Shown: positions 33,542 to 45,349, counted from the first letter of the stretch. The stretch is 64,000 nt of DNA from Cercophora sp. LCS_1 (GCA_036250225.1 JAPZLL010000011.1:992001-1056000), one strand, 5' to 3'. Notes: generated by a model from the letters alone, not told the origin. A program made the numbers and translations.

Positions 33542-35146
33542 TTACAACAACGCCATCAGGGCAATGACACCAGCAAAGAATGAGCTGGCGCCAAGGTTCT
33601 TCCCAAGAGCAGCCCCGGCCGTGACAACAGGCCTGTCGGAGCCGGTGGTGGGAGTGCTCGAAGGTCCGGGTTTTCCACCGTCAGTGGGCACAGGAACGGC
33701 AACCTCCACTGGCTCCGTGGGCTTGGGGCCATCTGGCTTGCCTGGGCCGTCAGGCTTGGAGGGGCCACTGGGTCCATCGGGCCTGCCGGGGAAGTCGGGC
33801 CTGGAGGGCTCATCGACTCCGTTCGGTCCGTCTGGCTTACCGGGACCGCCGGGGCCGTGGGGCTTCCCGGGTCCTTCAGTAGCCGAAGGCGCAGGCGGCT
33901 TGACGCCACCGGTTGGCTTGGTGATGGTTGTCCACGGGCCACCGTTGGTAGTCTCGGGGCAGTACGTGGTGGTGATAGTGATACCGCCCGAGGTGATGGT
34001 GGTGGTAATCCAGGGCCCATCAGTCGTGGTGCTCTCGGCCTCGGAGGCGCTGGTCTCAGTGGTCTCAGGGCAGTAGGTTGTGGTAATGGTGACACCACCC
34101 GAGGTAATGGTAGTGGTGATCCACGGGCCATCGGTGGTGGTTGGCTCAGCCGAGGAAGTCTCCTCAGGCAGGCTGGAAGAAACGCCCGTCCCGGTGCTGC
34201 TCTCGGGGACAGACGAGACGGTGGAGGAGACTGGGGGCTCCGTGGTGGAGGGAGCCGGAGGCTCGCTGGTAGAGAAGGGAGGCTCGGAGGTCTCAACCGG
34301 GCACTCCTCGTCGTCCGTGGTAGAAGACGCGGGCGGCGCGGTTGAGGAGGCAACAGGGGGCTCGGTCGTCACGGGAGGGAGGGTGGACGAAGCCGGCTCC
34401 TCAGAGGTCTCAGCAGGGCACTCCTCGTCATCAGTGGTAGAGGATGCGGGGGGCTCAGTGGTCGATGGCACAGGAGGCTCGGTCGTGGTCGGGGGAGGAG
34501 TGGACGAAGCAGGCTCTTCCGACGTCTCAGCAGGGCACTCCTCATCATCGGTGGTGGACGAGGCAGGAGGCTGGGTCGAGGAGGGAACCGGAGGCTCGGT
34601 CGTCACCGGAGGGGCTGTGGAAGAGGCAGGCTCCTCAGAGGTCTCGGCGGGGCACTCGTCATCCTCAGTCTCGGATGCGACGGGAGGCTCCGTGGTAGAA
34701 GGCGCAGGTGCCTCGGAGGTTGTGGATGAGACGGGCTCCTCAGTCTCAGCCGGGCACTCTTCATCCTCAGTCTCGGTCGGAGCGGGGGGCGCCGACGATG
34801 TAGGGCAGGCCGGCGGCACAACGGGAAACTTGGCGACGCAAGAGCAGAGTTCGCCGGTCGAGTTGATAGTCTTGATGACATCCGCCTCACTGCAGACTCC
34901 GCTTATGACGCAGAGGGTCGCGAGATTCGAGATCTCCTTTTGCTTGTTGCAGCGACAGACATAGTCGTCGTTGGAGCAGCCGACCTTGGCCGCGGCGTCG
35001 TAGATGCACGGCCGCGCGCAGAGCGGGACGGCTTCGGCCTTGGCCTGGCATTCCCATTCGCCGCATTGGGGCGTGGTGCTTGCCGGGAGGGCGGTGACCG
35101 CTTGGAGGGAAAGAACCCCAAGGGCGAGCAGCTTTGCCGAGATCAT
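33542..35146 (-). CDS. CFEM-domain, GPI-anchored surface protein with Cys-containing tandem repeats (534 aa)
   Basis: Signal peptide at residues 1-19 (LGVLSLQAVTALP). The CFEM domain spans ~42-105 with eight cysteines, C-x3-C-x9-C-x6-C-x-C-x12-C-x5-C-x15-C, and the Asp pair in CSNDDYVCRC expected for the axial haem ligand. Residues ~125-310 hold five copies of a ~36-residue unit (core DDEECPAETSEEPASS), each with one Cys. Residues ~350-410 hold two copies of a beta-rich unit (DGPWITTTITSGG, ending TYCPETT). A Pro/Gly/Lys region precedes a hydrophobic tail (SSFFAGVIALMALL) consistent with a GPI signal. CFEM proteins act in haem uptake, adhesion or host interaction. Confidence 0.9.
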   Translation of the reverse strand: MISAKLLALGVLSLQAVTALPASTTPQCGEWECQAKAEAVPLCARPCIYDAAAKVGCSNDDYVCRCNKQKEISNLATLCVISGVCSEADVIKTINSTGELCSCVAKFPVVPPACPTSSAPPAPTETEDEECPAETEEPVSSTTSEAPAPSTTEPPVASETEDDECPAETSEEPASSTAPPVTTEPPVPSSTQPPASSTTDDEECPAETSEEPASSTPPPTTTEPPVPSTTEPPASSTTDDEECPAETSEEPASSTLPPVTTEPPVASSTAPPASSTTDDEECPVETSEPPFSTSEPPAPSTTEPPVSSTVSSVPESSTGTGVSSSLPEETSSAEPTTTDGPWITTTITSGGVTITTTYCPETTETSASEAESTTTDGPWITTTITSGGITITTTYCPETTNGGPWTTITKPTGGVKPPAPSATEGPGKPHGPGGPGKPDGPNGVDEPSRPDFPGRPDGPSGPSKPDGPGKPDGPKPTEPVEVAVPVPTDGGKPGPSSTPTTGSDRPVVTAGAALGKNLGASSFFAGVIALMALL

Positions 35147-36319
35147 TGTCGTTGGGTGGGCGGCAACACTGGTGGTGGGAAGGAACGCCTCGTGGGCGAC
35201 AGGCGGGACGGGGTTGCTTTAATGCTGATCATGGTTTCCTTCGCCGGTGGGTACCTCGGATTTGCGGAGCGGCTTCATATGATTGAGGTATCATCGAGGG
35301 GCTCTGGGCTGCCCGATGGAGGAGTGATGTCGTAGCGAGATGGGAAGACACAGGATCAATAGTTTGTGGTATCGCGGCTGCGCTTGGGAGCTCGGCCAGT
35401 GTTATCGGGCGAATCACATGCACCTTCCCAGCGTGGGATCGGGTCCGGTGGGTCGGAAATGCGCTGTCACCGTGCGACTTTGACACCATATCGGATCGGG
35501 AAAGTGCGAACACCCTCACGAGGAAGCTGCGGCCAGAGCTGAAATGAAGGGCGATTGCCTATTTCTTGATGTCCTCCCCGCCAATCCTTTCATCCTTCCC
35601 AGTCTCTGGTTTTCAACATGTGCCCACCACATGGTGAGATGATCGTCAACTTTGACAGACCTTCGTCGCCGGTTGGTCGGACCGGTTGGTAGGGCTTGGC
35701 TGGTCGGCGTTGGCCAGCGACGTTCGGTACCATTGGCGGCCGTTGGGCCCACCTTTTGGCGCCAAAAAATACTAAGATCCCGTATATGTCGACCGTTGTG
35801 GAGTGCATCCTGTCGTTGACGTCGATGGGATATCGGATGCCGGAGCTATGTGTTGTGCTTGTCCTAAGGGTCGGCGACAAAATTCCCATTGTTGTTGATC
35901 GTTCTTGCACCTACCCACATGTAAACTGCGTGCCTTGCAGTTCGAGGACGCGACCCCCTGATGATCGATCTCGTCTACAGACATCTAAAATTACCATCCT
36001 ATGCGAGTTCTCGGCACCGAGTTTTCTGATGCGGAGGTGTGCTCCCGAACGTAACACGAGCCCACTAAGCCCAAAAGAGACCGCACAAGACCGAAGGGAA
36101 ATCCTTGGCCAAATGCTGCACCCGGTTCTGACCAGTGCACGGGAATATAACGCTGCGGGGAAGTGGGCCGCCATGCGGGAGCCCGATGATTGTTTTTCAG
36201 CTAGAAGCTTACGATTGCAGCCTGTGATTTTTAGTGAACGAGTTGGCAAGACGAGAATGAGGCGATGCCGAGGTTGAAAGAGGATTCGGTATTGCTTGGG
36301 AATGCATGCAAAAGACAAA
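35147..36319. other. Intergenic region, nothing recognised
   Basis: Open frames on both strands lack motifs. The first 300 bp should contain the CFEM promoter. No extended GATA site of the ATCWGATAA type was seen. Confidence 0.45.
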
Positions 36320-38074
36320 CTACCTCCTTCGATATGGGCCAAATTGCACAGTAATATGTGTCTCCTCATCCACGAAGAAAGCACCCGAAGATCTCTTTGT
36401 GTCCCGGGTATACTGCTTGTCGATGTCCTCAAGCTCGTCGCCCGTCGCGTTCAGGATTGATAGTTCCTGCTCCAACATGGTCACAGGGTTAGACGGCATG
36501 GAGTCGATATATCTGGCATGCGCTCGAGAATACAACTGCTCGGGGCTGCGTTGCATGTCATCGTGGGCAAATACCAAGAGCAAGAGGCGAGAATTTCGAA
36601 AAGCGAGAACCATGCAAAATCCTTCCTCAATCGAGCACCGATTCGTCCCGGAAACTGGCCGTTCCAGATCCTCCTGTCTGCGAAGGGCCTGGCTCCAATT
36701 AAACGAGTACTTGAGGCGAACTTGCCTGAGGGGAAATGACGGATACATGAACCGGAGGCTAGGCGGATCGTATTGACGACCCTCGATGGTCACGTTGACC
36801 CATGCAGGACCACGTTCACTCCAGCCAGTCCACTTAACCAACCGGTCATTTTGGTGCCGAATGCAAATCGTCCGCCAGTTGGCTTCTCCCCGCAAAGAGC
36901 ACTCCTCCACAATTACAGGACCGCAGTAAATATTTTGAAGGTATTCGTCTTCGGCGTCGTATGAGGTGTCGTCTATCACCGCTGCTTCGATGAGGGGCAT
37001 GGCCACCAACTCCTGGGGGGGCCCATCCCTCCTCGGCTCAGGAGGGCCACAGGGTAACATGCCGTAGACGATGTGTTTGTGAACCGGGTCCGGTTTGATC
37101 AGCATACTGATCTCCAGCCCTCTCTGCGTCAGCTGAAAGGTGGGTCTCCTGAACCCCAATATCCTCTTGGTGACGAAATTGGCCATATACCGAAAGTCGT
37201 CGGGAGACTTTGCAAAAAGGCCTCGACCTGCAATCATCTCTTGGGGTTTGCTAGCAGTAGAAGGCAAAAGACTTAGATCCTGGTTATAACCCCAGGCCAA
37301 AATAGTGCAGTCGTCAGTCATTCTCAGAATCTCCTGCTGCAGACGGACAAAAGCGCTTGACCCTTCGCCGTAAAGCATGGGCATATTGATGTTGAAGAGA
37401 CCCATCAGGCTGTATGCCCGATCTTCGACGCGTGTGGTGCTTCTTGACGCAGCCCAGGATAGCTTCTCGGCAACGCTGGCTCCTCGCAGGAGGTCTTGAA
37501 TGTCAACGGTGGTGGAGGCAGACCCCAACACCGGGTGGCGATTGAGATATCTCTCGTCGATTCCCGTGGTGGCTGATATCTGCTGATTCAGTAGGGTCCG
37601 GGTGCCGTGCAGGCTCCAGGCGGAGTTAAAGAACCAAATTTCAACAGGGGCGATGAGTTCCTGAAGGGTCCAGCCCCTGGTGAACCAGCGGCACCTTGAA
37701 AAGGCACTGTTATCGTCCCCGGGGTGGAGGTCGGAGAGAAACGCGTAGCAAACTGCCGCGTTCTTGTACCACACGAACATGGAGTTAATGGCCTCCTGGA
37801 GCTCGGCGCTGCTGCTCTTGTCGATGCAGCATGTATCTATCCAGATGTAGTTGTATCCTTCGCGGCGGGCCCGCCTGCAGGCTTTCCAGACTTTATCCCA
37901 ACCGGGGCCGCGAGGGTCGCGATCGGCGAGATCAACACCTCCTTTCGCGAAGGCATGGGGGATGTCGTTGAAGAGGACCTCTTGCGATTCCCATGTGTGC
38001 GAGAGGATGGCGTAGGGTGGATATTTGCTCGGGAACAGTTCCAGTTCAGTAGTCGCGGTATTAACCAGGTACAT
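36320..38074 (-). CDS. HET-domain protein, HET-E/HET-D type N-terminus (584 aa)
   Basis: Single exon. The protein starts directly with the HET domain (MYLVNTATTELE, PPYAILSHTWESQEVLFNDI), then YNYIWIDTCCIDKSSSAELQ with EAINSMFVWYKNAAVCYAFL, and FTRGWTLQELIAP. This is the arrangement of Podospora HET-E/HET-D/R-like and related proteins. Residues ~190-240 (AEKLSWAASRSTTRVEDRAYSL followed by MGLFNINMPMLYGEG) are the conserved post-HET block. No NACHT or WD40 repeats follow; the C-terminal half is an unassigned beta-rich region. Probably an incompatibility or self/non-self response factor. Confidence 0.92.
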   Translation of the reverse strand: MYLVNTATTELELFPSKYPPYAILSHTWESQEVLFNDIPHAFAKGGVDLADRDPRGPGWDKVWKACRRARREGYNYIWIDTCCIDKSSSAELQEAINSMFVWYKNAAVCYAFLSDLHPGDDNSAFSRCRWFTRGWTLQELIAPVEIWFFNSAWSLHGTRTLLNQQISATTGIDERYLNRHPVLGSASTTVDIQDLLRGASVAEKLSWAASRSTTRVEDRAYSLMGLFNINMPMLYGEGSSAFVRLQQEILRMTDDCTILAWGYNQDLSLLPSTASKPQEMIAGRGLFAKSPDDFRYMANFVTKRILGFRRPTFQLTQRGLEISMLIKPDPVHKHIVYGMLPCGPPEPRRDGPPQELVAMPLIEAAVIDDTSYDAEDEYLQNIYCGPVIVEECSLRGEANWRTICIRHQNDRLVKWTGWSERGPAWVNVTIEGRQYDPPSLRFMYPSFPLRQVRLKYSFNWSQALRRQEDLERPVSGTNRCSIEEGFCMVLAFRNSRLLLLVFAHDDMQRSPEQLYSRAHARYIDSMPSNPVTMLEQELSILNATGDELEDIDKQYTRDTKRSSGAFFVDEETHITVQFGPYRRR

Positions 38075-38504
38075 ATCGGTACCCTCATGGATAGTGCCGG
38101 CAAAGCTCAGGCAGAGAGTCGATGGGCTGAGGGAGGATTTGTAAAGGCAAAAAAGGAGTTGAAGTTGAGTAGAAAAGGGATGATTGCGTCATTGTCTGCG
38201 CTGACACCCACCCCGCACATGCGAAGCGGGCCAATGATCCTGAACCACGGGCTCGGGCATGCAGGACACCTGCAAACCTTCAGCCGATAACGTCCGGAAC
38301 CGCGGAGTTGATACGATTGGACAACTTCAATGTCGGAAACGGGCGGTCTGGATGATTTGCATTGATGCCCTTTCTTTTTCCTACTTTCCGAACCGGTCGA
38401 CTAAACTTCTGGGACGTACATGGACTGACGGACGGGACGACGGAACAAGTGTCGTAGCCAATGATGGTACAAGAATCTCAGCCAGCTTCAAGATCACGCA
38501 CCGC
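38075..38504. other. Intergenic region between HET gene start and SDR stop
   Basis: Both flanking genes are on the minus strand. No gene seen; it must contain the HET gene promoter. Confidence 0.5.
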
Positions 38505-39632
38505 TCAGTTGAGCATCTCATACACGGCCTTCACTTCAGGCACCTTGGCCTCGAACTCGCTCTTGGTCTCCTCCCAGACGTGCTCCTGCGCCGCTTGACC
38601 ACTCTTCCTCAGCATAAATGGGGGGTAGCTGTGGAGTGTCAGTGAAAACGCCCGTTCCGTAGCCCGACATCAAACTTACGTGGTAGAGTCAAAGTCCTGC
38701 AAAATCTTGCCATGCTTATCCGCCGAAGCGGAAACCCCGTTGACTAGCGCAGCCGCGCCATACTGGGGATCTCTGGCACCAAAGTTCATGATGAGTCGGG
38801 GGATCAGCTTGTCTTGGTTGGGATTGGTCAGGGGGGTCCAGGCCGAGCCGGGATCAGCGCTGGTGATGGTGACAGGTCGGCCAAGAGCCGCAGTGCGGAC
38901 TGCAAGCTCACGAGTAAAGTAGAGGAGAAGCGCCTTGGAACGACCGTACTGATGGGCTTGCTGCATGCCGTCCTTGTTGTTGCTCAACTTCTTGAGGTAA
39001 GATCCGTTCTTAGGCATGCCCATGGTGAATGACGAGGGATAGATTCCGAAGCTGGTGACAAAGGTGAGAACTGGGGGGTTGGGGTTGCCGGGGGAAGACT
39101 TCAGAATCGGCAACAGGAGAAGGCCATTGAGTGCGCTGGAGAGGTAGTTGACCTGGATCGACGTCTCCCAGCCCTCGGGTGACTCGCGACGGTTGAAGGC
39201 GAGAATACCGGCAGTCATCAGGGCGTGGTCGAGGGCCTTCAACCCCTTGGCCTTCTTGGCGAGCTCGCGACTTCCCGCGAATGTCATCATGTCGATGTTC
39301 CAGGTGAGGATCTCGGGGACGGGCTTGTTGGCGTCGCGAAGCTCTGTTTCGATCTCGTCTTTGAGCTTGGACAGGTCCATGATGTCGACGAGAACGAGCG
39401 TCTGGATCTCGCGATGCGCAAAGATCTTCGCCGCTCGTGAGCCATACGCGCCATTGGCGCCGGTGACCAAGGCGGTCCTGCCTTTGTACGACTTGGTGGT
39501 GACGGTGGGTCTGCCGGTGCGCTGCTTCGACAGACTTTCGTATGGGAAATACTCTGCGAAAAAGAGGGGGATGCCATACGTGACGACGCCAATGATGGCC
39601 GCCACAGCGCCGAGCACCAGATAGTTGGCCAT
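38505..39632 (-). CDS. Short-chain dehydrogenase/reductase, membrane-anchored (358 aa)
   Basis: Two exons, 39632-38680 and 38628-38505, with donor GTAAGT and acceptor CCACAG; the second exon restores YPPFMLRKSGQAAQEHVWEE to the end. Start MANYLVLGAVAAI gives an N-terminal hydrophobic anchor. The cofactor motif is TALVTGANGAYGSRAA (TGxxGxxG with a Tyr/Gly variation), and the catalytic pair is YGRSK (Tyr and Lys four apart), with Ser in FVTSFGIYPSS. Fungal relatives of this layout are RDH/WW-oxidoreductase-like enzymes that act on retinoid, steroid or secondary metabolites. The substrate is not determinable. Confidence 0.88.
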
Positions 39633-40371
39633 TGTGTTGTGCGGATGGGTGGTGAACGTTTGTTGACGTTCGTTGGAGGTCAAAGCTCGGATCAATAATG
39701 GCCAAGGAAATCAGGCCACTGGTCGCGCGACAGCGGGGCTGGTGATCTCGGATAATCTCCCGCAGCGGAAACACGCTGGGTTAGGGTTGTGATGCGGCAA
39801 GCTCCGTCGCTGCCAAGACTCTCGATGTCCACGGCTTCACGCGACCGGGGATCGCGACTGGAGCTGCCGTGATCCGTGACAGGCTAACGGCCGAGCCGGA
39901 CGCCGGACGGATGAGTTTATCGGTGATCGACGGAGGATTGGACGTGTTTTTCCTTGGCTTCGGGAGGGACCCTCAGCCCTGACACAGCCTTTGCCTGTCA
40001 AGGCGGAAGGAGCGACCTGCGGGGAGGGAACCACGTCCCACTGGTTCACTGCCGTTGGCTCAATCTGCGAGCTGGAGAGCAGGATGCGAACCGCCACTCT
40101 TGCGACACACAAATCTATGCCATCCCCAGGAGTGAGCCTTGGCGAAGGATCGTATTATCTTCGTATTTCGCCATGGCTCTTCAAAACATGGCGGATCCTT
40201 CCTTCCTTTCCCCTTTTTCCAGATTGTCGATGGCATTCGCACCGTTTTCACACTCGACATTTGTTGGTCCATGACCCCACGCGCGTCTGGCAAAATCACA
40301 CACCCCGATTTCATACCATTTTGTCGCATTCTCTGTCGCGACGCGGCCTGTGAGCCCATCGCGGCGTCCCA
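39633..40371. other. Divergent promoter region, SDR (-) and kelch gene (+)
   Basis: No coding signal. Both genes read outwards from here. Confidence 0.5.
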
Positions 40372-42163
40372 ATGATGCTCGTCAGGTCGGCACTTGGCGT
40401 CCTTTCCCTTGCCGGGCTCAGTCAATTGGTCGGAGGGGAATTGTCGGACACACCATCCGTCGCCAATTTCGTGCGCAGAGCGACACTCCGGGCGACTGTC
40501 CTGGGGAATTATGTCTACTTTGATGGTGGTGAGATATCGCAGCTGGAAAATGACAAGTTTAATCAGGGCCGGGCGTCAAATCAGGGTGCGTATCTCACAG
40601 GGTTGCACTGCGATCGCTCACGGCTTCCCAGTAAACTCTACACTATCGATCGACATCTCCAAATCGTGGACGAACACGGATGTCGCCTTCAACGCCATCC
40701 CGAAGAAGCTGCCGACCCCCACCAAAACGAACCAAGTCTTGTGGACCGACGCCCAGAATGGTGCTTTTTATATATTCGGTGGGAAATGGGCGCATGGCGA
40801 GAACATGGCCGAGACCGCGCTCTGGAAGTTCACGACCGACGGCCAAGGTGGAGGTGAATGGTCGCTGCAATCCCCCGGAAACCCATCGCTTTTCAACGGT
40901 CTAGTACCCTCCGAGCAAAGCGTCTACGTCACAGTGAACGACACGGGCTTCGCCATTGGCGGGATAGCGCATGGGTGGACTCAGATTCGCCGACTTGAAG
41001 GACAGGCAGTAGCGGGAATGCTAGGGTTCAACATGACCACCAAGGTCTGGAACAATGGCACTCTGGGCTTCAGCCCGATTCACACCCTCAGCGGAGGCTC
41101 TGCTCACCATGTCCCCTCGTTTGGCCCGAACGGCCTTGTCGTGCTTCTTGGTGGAGAATCCCATCCAGTCGACAAGTTACCGGTGCAAGGAACGGGAACC
41201 TACCATGACCTAAGGAACCTCACATTCTTCGATCCGCAGACCAAGACAACCTACTGGCAGTTGGCAACCGGGGATATCCCCCCTCACCCTCGTACTGGGT
41301 TCTGCGTGACAGGGTTTAGGGATCCCGAAGGTGGTTACGAAATGTGAGTTCATTATCATTTCACAGCAAGGTTCCAGTCTTACAAGCCCAGGTTCCTCTT
41401 TGGAGGTGACAATCAACGAGACAAAATATCCTACCAGGACGCATACGTCTTGAGCCTGCCTAGCTTCGTCTGGACAAGACTCCCCGAGCCACCAGCAGGA
41501 CCCCGAGCATATCACGATTGTGTTTCCGTTGGAAAGCGTCAAGTCCTTAGCATTGGTGGGACGAACCGCGGATGGGAAGACAAAGACCAAGCTCCTCAGG
41601 GCCTGCTGCTGTTCGACATGACAATGATGGAATGGAAGGACGCATACGATGCGGAGGCTGATGATTATGTGCGGGCGGACCTGATCAAGAGTCGACACAA
41701 CGATGGGCTTGAAAAGATGGAGTGGTCCTCGCCTGAAGTGCAAAAGCTGTTCCAAGTCTCGGAGAGCACCGAGGGTACTCCTCAACCGACGTCCGAGCCG
41801 CCGGCATCCAGTGCACCAGTCGGTGCAATCGTAGGCGGGGTCGTGGGCGGAGCTGCCGCCATCACTTTGGTTGCTGTTGTCGTGTGGTGGGTTCTTCGAC
41901 GAAGGAGGGCCAAGAACGAGGACGCCCACGATGGCGATGGTGCTATGGAAACTGCTGAAGTGGGAGGCGAATCCAAGTATCTCGCCGAGGTTGCAGCCAC
42001 TCATGGTCACACGGAGCTGTCAACAGGGTATGACGGAAAGACGGCGCAAGAGGAAGATGTGCAAGAACTTGAAAGCGGGTACCAAACGGCTGAGCTCCCA
42101 AGCGAGCAGAAGGCGAAAGGGGAAAGGGCGGTATTCGAGATGGATGCAAACCCCGCAAAGTGA
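40372..42163 (+). CDS. Kelch-repeat single-pass membrane protein (565 aa)
   Basis: Three exons, 40372-40585, 40632-41343 and 41392-42163, with phases that agree. Residues 1-23 are a signal peptide (LGVLSLAGLSQLVGG). Kelch-type blades are visible: NYVYFDGGEISQ, GAFYIFGGKW, GLVVLLGGESH, FLFGGDNQRD and QVLSIGGTNRGWEDK. A Ser/Pro/Glu linker leads to one transmembrane helix at about 452-477 (VGAIVGGVVGGAAAITLVAV) followed by an RRRR stop-transfer and a ~85-residue acidic cytoplasmic tail. The layout is that of fungal cell-surface kelch proteins thought to sense wall or polarity cues. Function unknown. Confidence 0.88.
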
Positions 42164-42317
42164 GAGGCAATGTGTATCATCATTCAGTATGAGCTCTACT
42201 TTTCGCACAGCCCACTTTCGTTTTTGACACACCGCACCCGTGCATGAACTTGACCCTCCATCCACGCCACGAAAGCCAACTGGTGCTACATTTTGGCCTC
42301 TATCTCTTCCAAAAAGG

Positions 42318-42391
42318 CGCCAATATTTAGAAATTGGCGTATTAGAATTCTAAATTCGTACTTTACTAAAAAGTAGATGCATTACGAATTT
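42318..42391. repeat. Two adjacent stem-loops in a convergent 3' region
   Basis: CGCCAAT (42318-42324) pairs with ATTGGCG (42333-42339). AAATTCGTA (42352-42360) pairs perfectly with TACGAATTT (42383-42391). The sequence between and around is AT-rich. It lies between the stops of the kelch gene and the polytopic membrane-protein gene, so a role in 3'-end formation or a worn miniature element are both possible. Confidence 0.5.
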
Positions 42392-42549
42392 CAATACCAC
42401 TTAGGTAGTGTTAAGGCAGCGATATTCCAAAGCTCTACAAAGGGGCTGGCGGGCCAGGGTTATGTGGGAGCCGTATACTAAAAACGGAAACGGGGTGTGA
42501 AAAATTGAGCTTTTTGGTATGATCAAGTAAGAAGTAATGGATCGACCAA

Positions 42550-44627
42550 CTATGAACTTATTGCCACAAAAACCAGACCAAATAACGTATATCCTGCAAG
42601 CAACCATCCCCAGATTTTCAATTCTAGAAGAAACTGGCAATATAAAAAACCCAAGGCTGGAAAGAGAATGAATGCAATGGAGTAGACCGTGTCCAACATC
42701 ACTGACAAGAGTCCCAGGGCCTTGACCCTGAATCCCTGCAGCCTCCGACGTGGATAAAGAATGAGATACAGGATGGATGAAGTAGGCCCAAACAGGAGAA
42801 TCCACGGCAGTAGGTAGGATATCGAGTTGGCGGGAGATTGCATCTCGAGTCCGACCAGATCACCAAAAAAGTCGAAATTTACATCCTCGCTGCCGAACCC
42901 TGCAGGATGAAGCGATTCAAATAATGAATAGAAAACATCGAAATCAGCAAAGTATGTCCAAAAGGTTAAGAACAACACCCAAAGACACAGTTGTAAGACC
43001 AAGAAGGGAAAGCAAGCCAGGTCTTCGAAGAAGCCGATGAAGGGTTGGTATTGGTTTCGGTTCGGGTTAGGGAGTATCAGCGGTTGAAGGCTGGCGACGG
43101 AGAAGGAGCTTGCATCTAGGCTCTGGATGAGGCTTGAGGAATTCGAGTTGTTTGGTTGGGCTGATGGGATGTTGGCATTACCATCAATCTTCAAGGGGTA
43201 TCGGTTGGGTGAAAGAGTTTGGGATCCTGGGGTATGCCTTGTCAGTCAGGACACGAACAATTACGTAAAAGGCGTGATAGACTCACCTGTCGACCTTGGT
43301 GCTGGCGATTCTTCGTTCCAACTCTTTGCAACTGTGTCCAAGAACACAAGCGATGGGGCTAGAAATAATACCAATGGCATGATTTGACCAAACGTCCACT
43401 TGTCTTCTCCCTGTGATCGCAACTTTCGGAGCTCAAACAGCCTCAGTGTTCCCCAAAACGCCGAGACGAGCAGCCAGTATACCTGTTTGGCCTGGATCAG
43501 TTTTGTCTCCAAGCGGCGCGCCGCCTAGTTGCGATCGGGAACTTACTTCAGCCACTGTCGACGTATACATGAAGTAATAGGTCTTGGTCAAGATGAGACT
43601 TGCCACAAAGGGTTGCACAAAAAGAACATACAGGCCGAATCTCATCTTTCGGTTCAACCTCGGGGACTGAAGAACAAGACTAATGACGTTAGCAATCGGC
43701 TGCAGCACCACCAAGAAGCCCTCCCGGATTTTGCCAGTCCAAACTTCGGACACCGTTCGATGGAGTTTCAACACTCGGAGAAGGATGTTGTATGCCAGAA
43801 GCAAGACAGAGAACACGACATCCAGGTTGGCGATATTCACTTTCGGGCGTGGGAGGTGAAGGAAACATAAAACCGGTAACTCGTCCTGGAAATTGTTATC
43901 GGCTGTCGTCATGGTTGCTGTAATGACCATGATAGCAAGAATCCCGATGAGGACCAGCCTGAGAGCCCTCTTGACCGGGTTCTGATAAAGATATGAGCGA
44001 AGACACGACAGGGCAGCGAGGTGCGTGATGGTGGAGAACCAAGCGACTCGAACCATCATCTTCCAGTGGTACCCGGATAGGCCACGAGTTGCGGAGTAGT
44101 AGCCGCTGACGAGAATTGCAATACCACTGACGATTTGGAGGTCGCTTAGGTTCATTACGACCTAAAGATTGACGGCTTTTGTGAGCAGATGTCACACAAA
44201 GACCTGACGGGATGGTAAAGAGGTGTACCTCGGTAAAGGCATCACGACCAGCGCGACTGTGAAGTTTGCGAAGAAGCCAATGTTGAGTGCCGTCTTCGTT
44301 CTCTGGGAACACAGTGCCGAGAATCTTGTTTCTAATATTGTAAAATACCATGTCGACCGGGTTGGGCCGATCCAGGATCTTGTTGGGATCATTATCATCG
44401 TTGAATGGGTCCAAAGTCGGGTCGTAAAACAGTAGATAGTAAACAACCAGAATGAAGACCACCAGCCATGCCGTGGTGAGAAACCCAACGACAACCTAGA
44501 TGGCCAGTTTTGTCAGCAACGTAATCGGCCCATGGCAGCAAGAAGAGGTCGCAATACGCACCCCGATACCCGCAATGTCTGGATCAGCTTCATACCCAGA
44601 CGCGGAACAGTTGACAGAACCACTCAT
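42550..44627 (-). CDS. Polytopic fungal membrane protein (five exons, 606 aa)
   Basis: Exons 44627-44562, 44495-44229, 44161-43547, 43482-43287 and 43226-42550 join with agreeing phases and consensus splice sites (for example GTAAGT at 43546). The N-terminus (MSGSVNCSASGYEADPDIAG) is followed by a hydrophobic helix, and ten or so hydrophobic segments are spread along the chain (AWLVVFILVVYYLLFY, ALRLVLIGILAIMVI, NLDVVFSVLLLAYNILLR, FGQIMPLVLFLAPSLVFL and others near the C-terminus). The DPDIAGIGV start is common to a family of uncharacterised fungal integral membrane proteins. No transporter motif is visible. Confidence 0.82.
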
Positions 44628-45349
44628 GGCGCATCGTTTTGAATGACTCGAGGCTCAAAAACGACATTTCTGCGACGGAAGATGGACAACTGGGCGAACC
44701 TGACTAAAAGGTGTCGGTCCAGCCCCTCTTCGCTTGCACGCCGAAGCGCTGGTGGTGCGTCTGCAGGAAAACATTCTGACCTATCGCGGAATCTCCGTCC
44801 CGGTGGCGTGCAGATCTTGCCACCACACCTCTCAGCCTTCGGGACAAACATCTGTCGACTTTGGCTCTCAACAGCGAAAACACGCGATATACGCGATAGA
44901 AGGTCGTTGGCCGTGGCCAAAACAATTGCTCAATTGATTGAAGTTATCGTCGTTGTGTTCCAAAACCAGTGTGGGGATTTCCGACCGTTACCCCTCTTTC
45001 TGGATGGCCGCCACCAGCCTCTGGCGGCTTACCCAGCCACGAACACGGCTTATTCCGTCGCCCGTTGACAACATCACCGGGTTCAATTCTCGTGGAGCAG
45101 CACTCCAAAGCCACACATACCTTGGACTTCAATCACCAAGCTGGCAGCTAGAGATTGACTACCTAGTGGTGGTTGCAATTCCATAAGCTGCTAGAAGCCT
45201 AGTTGCAGGGGGCCAATGGGCTGGAGGGCTTCCTGCTGTTGCCGCTACGGTAGGAACACTCGCGAGCACCTAGACCAGGGAAGCAAAAAACCGTGATATC
45301 TCACCAATCCCGTGTCCGTCTCCTTCGTAACCCACCTCGGGCCATACGC
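44628..45349. other. Intergenic region, nothing recognised
   Basis: Overlapping short frames without motifs. It follows the membrane-protein start and precedes the stop of the truncated regulator, both on the minus strand. Confidence 0.45.

Noticed and set aside
33556..34964. Open frames on both strands across the CFEM gene
   Set aside because: They are shadows produced by the repetitive Ser/Thr/Pro/Glu coding; only the frame with signal peptide and CFEM cysteines is supported.
44624..44920. Minus-strand frame directly upstream of the polytopic membrane protein
   Set aside because: It begins with TTG, is in another frame than the real start at 44627 and has no motif.
45076..45090. B-box-like GGTTCAATTCT
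   Set aside because: T-stem pairing is incomplete and no matching acceptor stem exists about 70 bp upstream.
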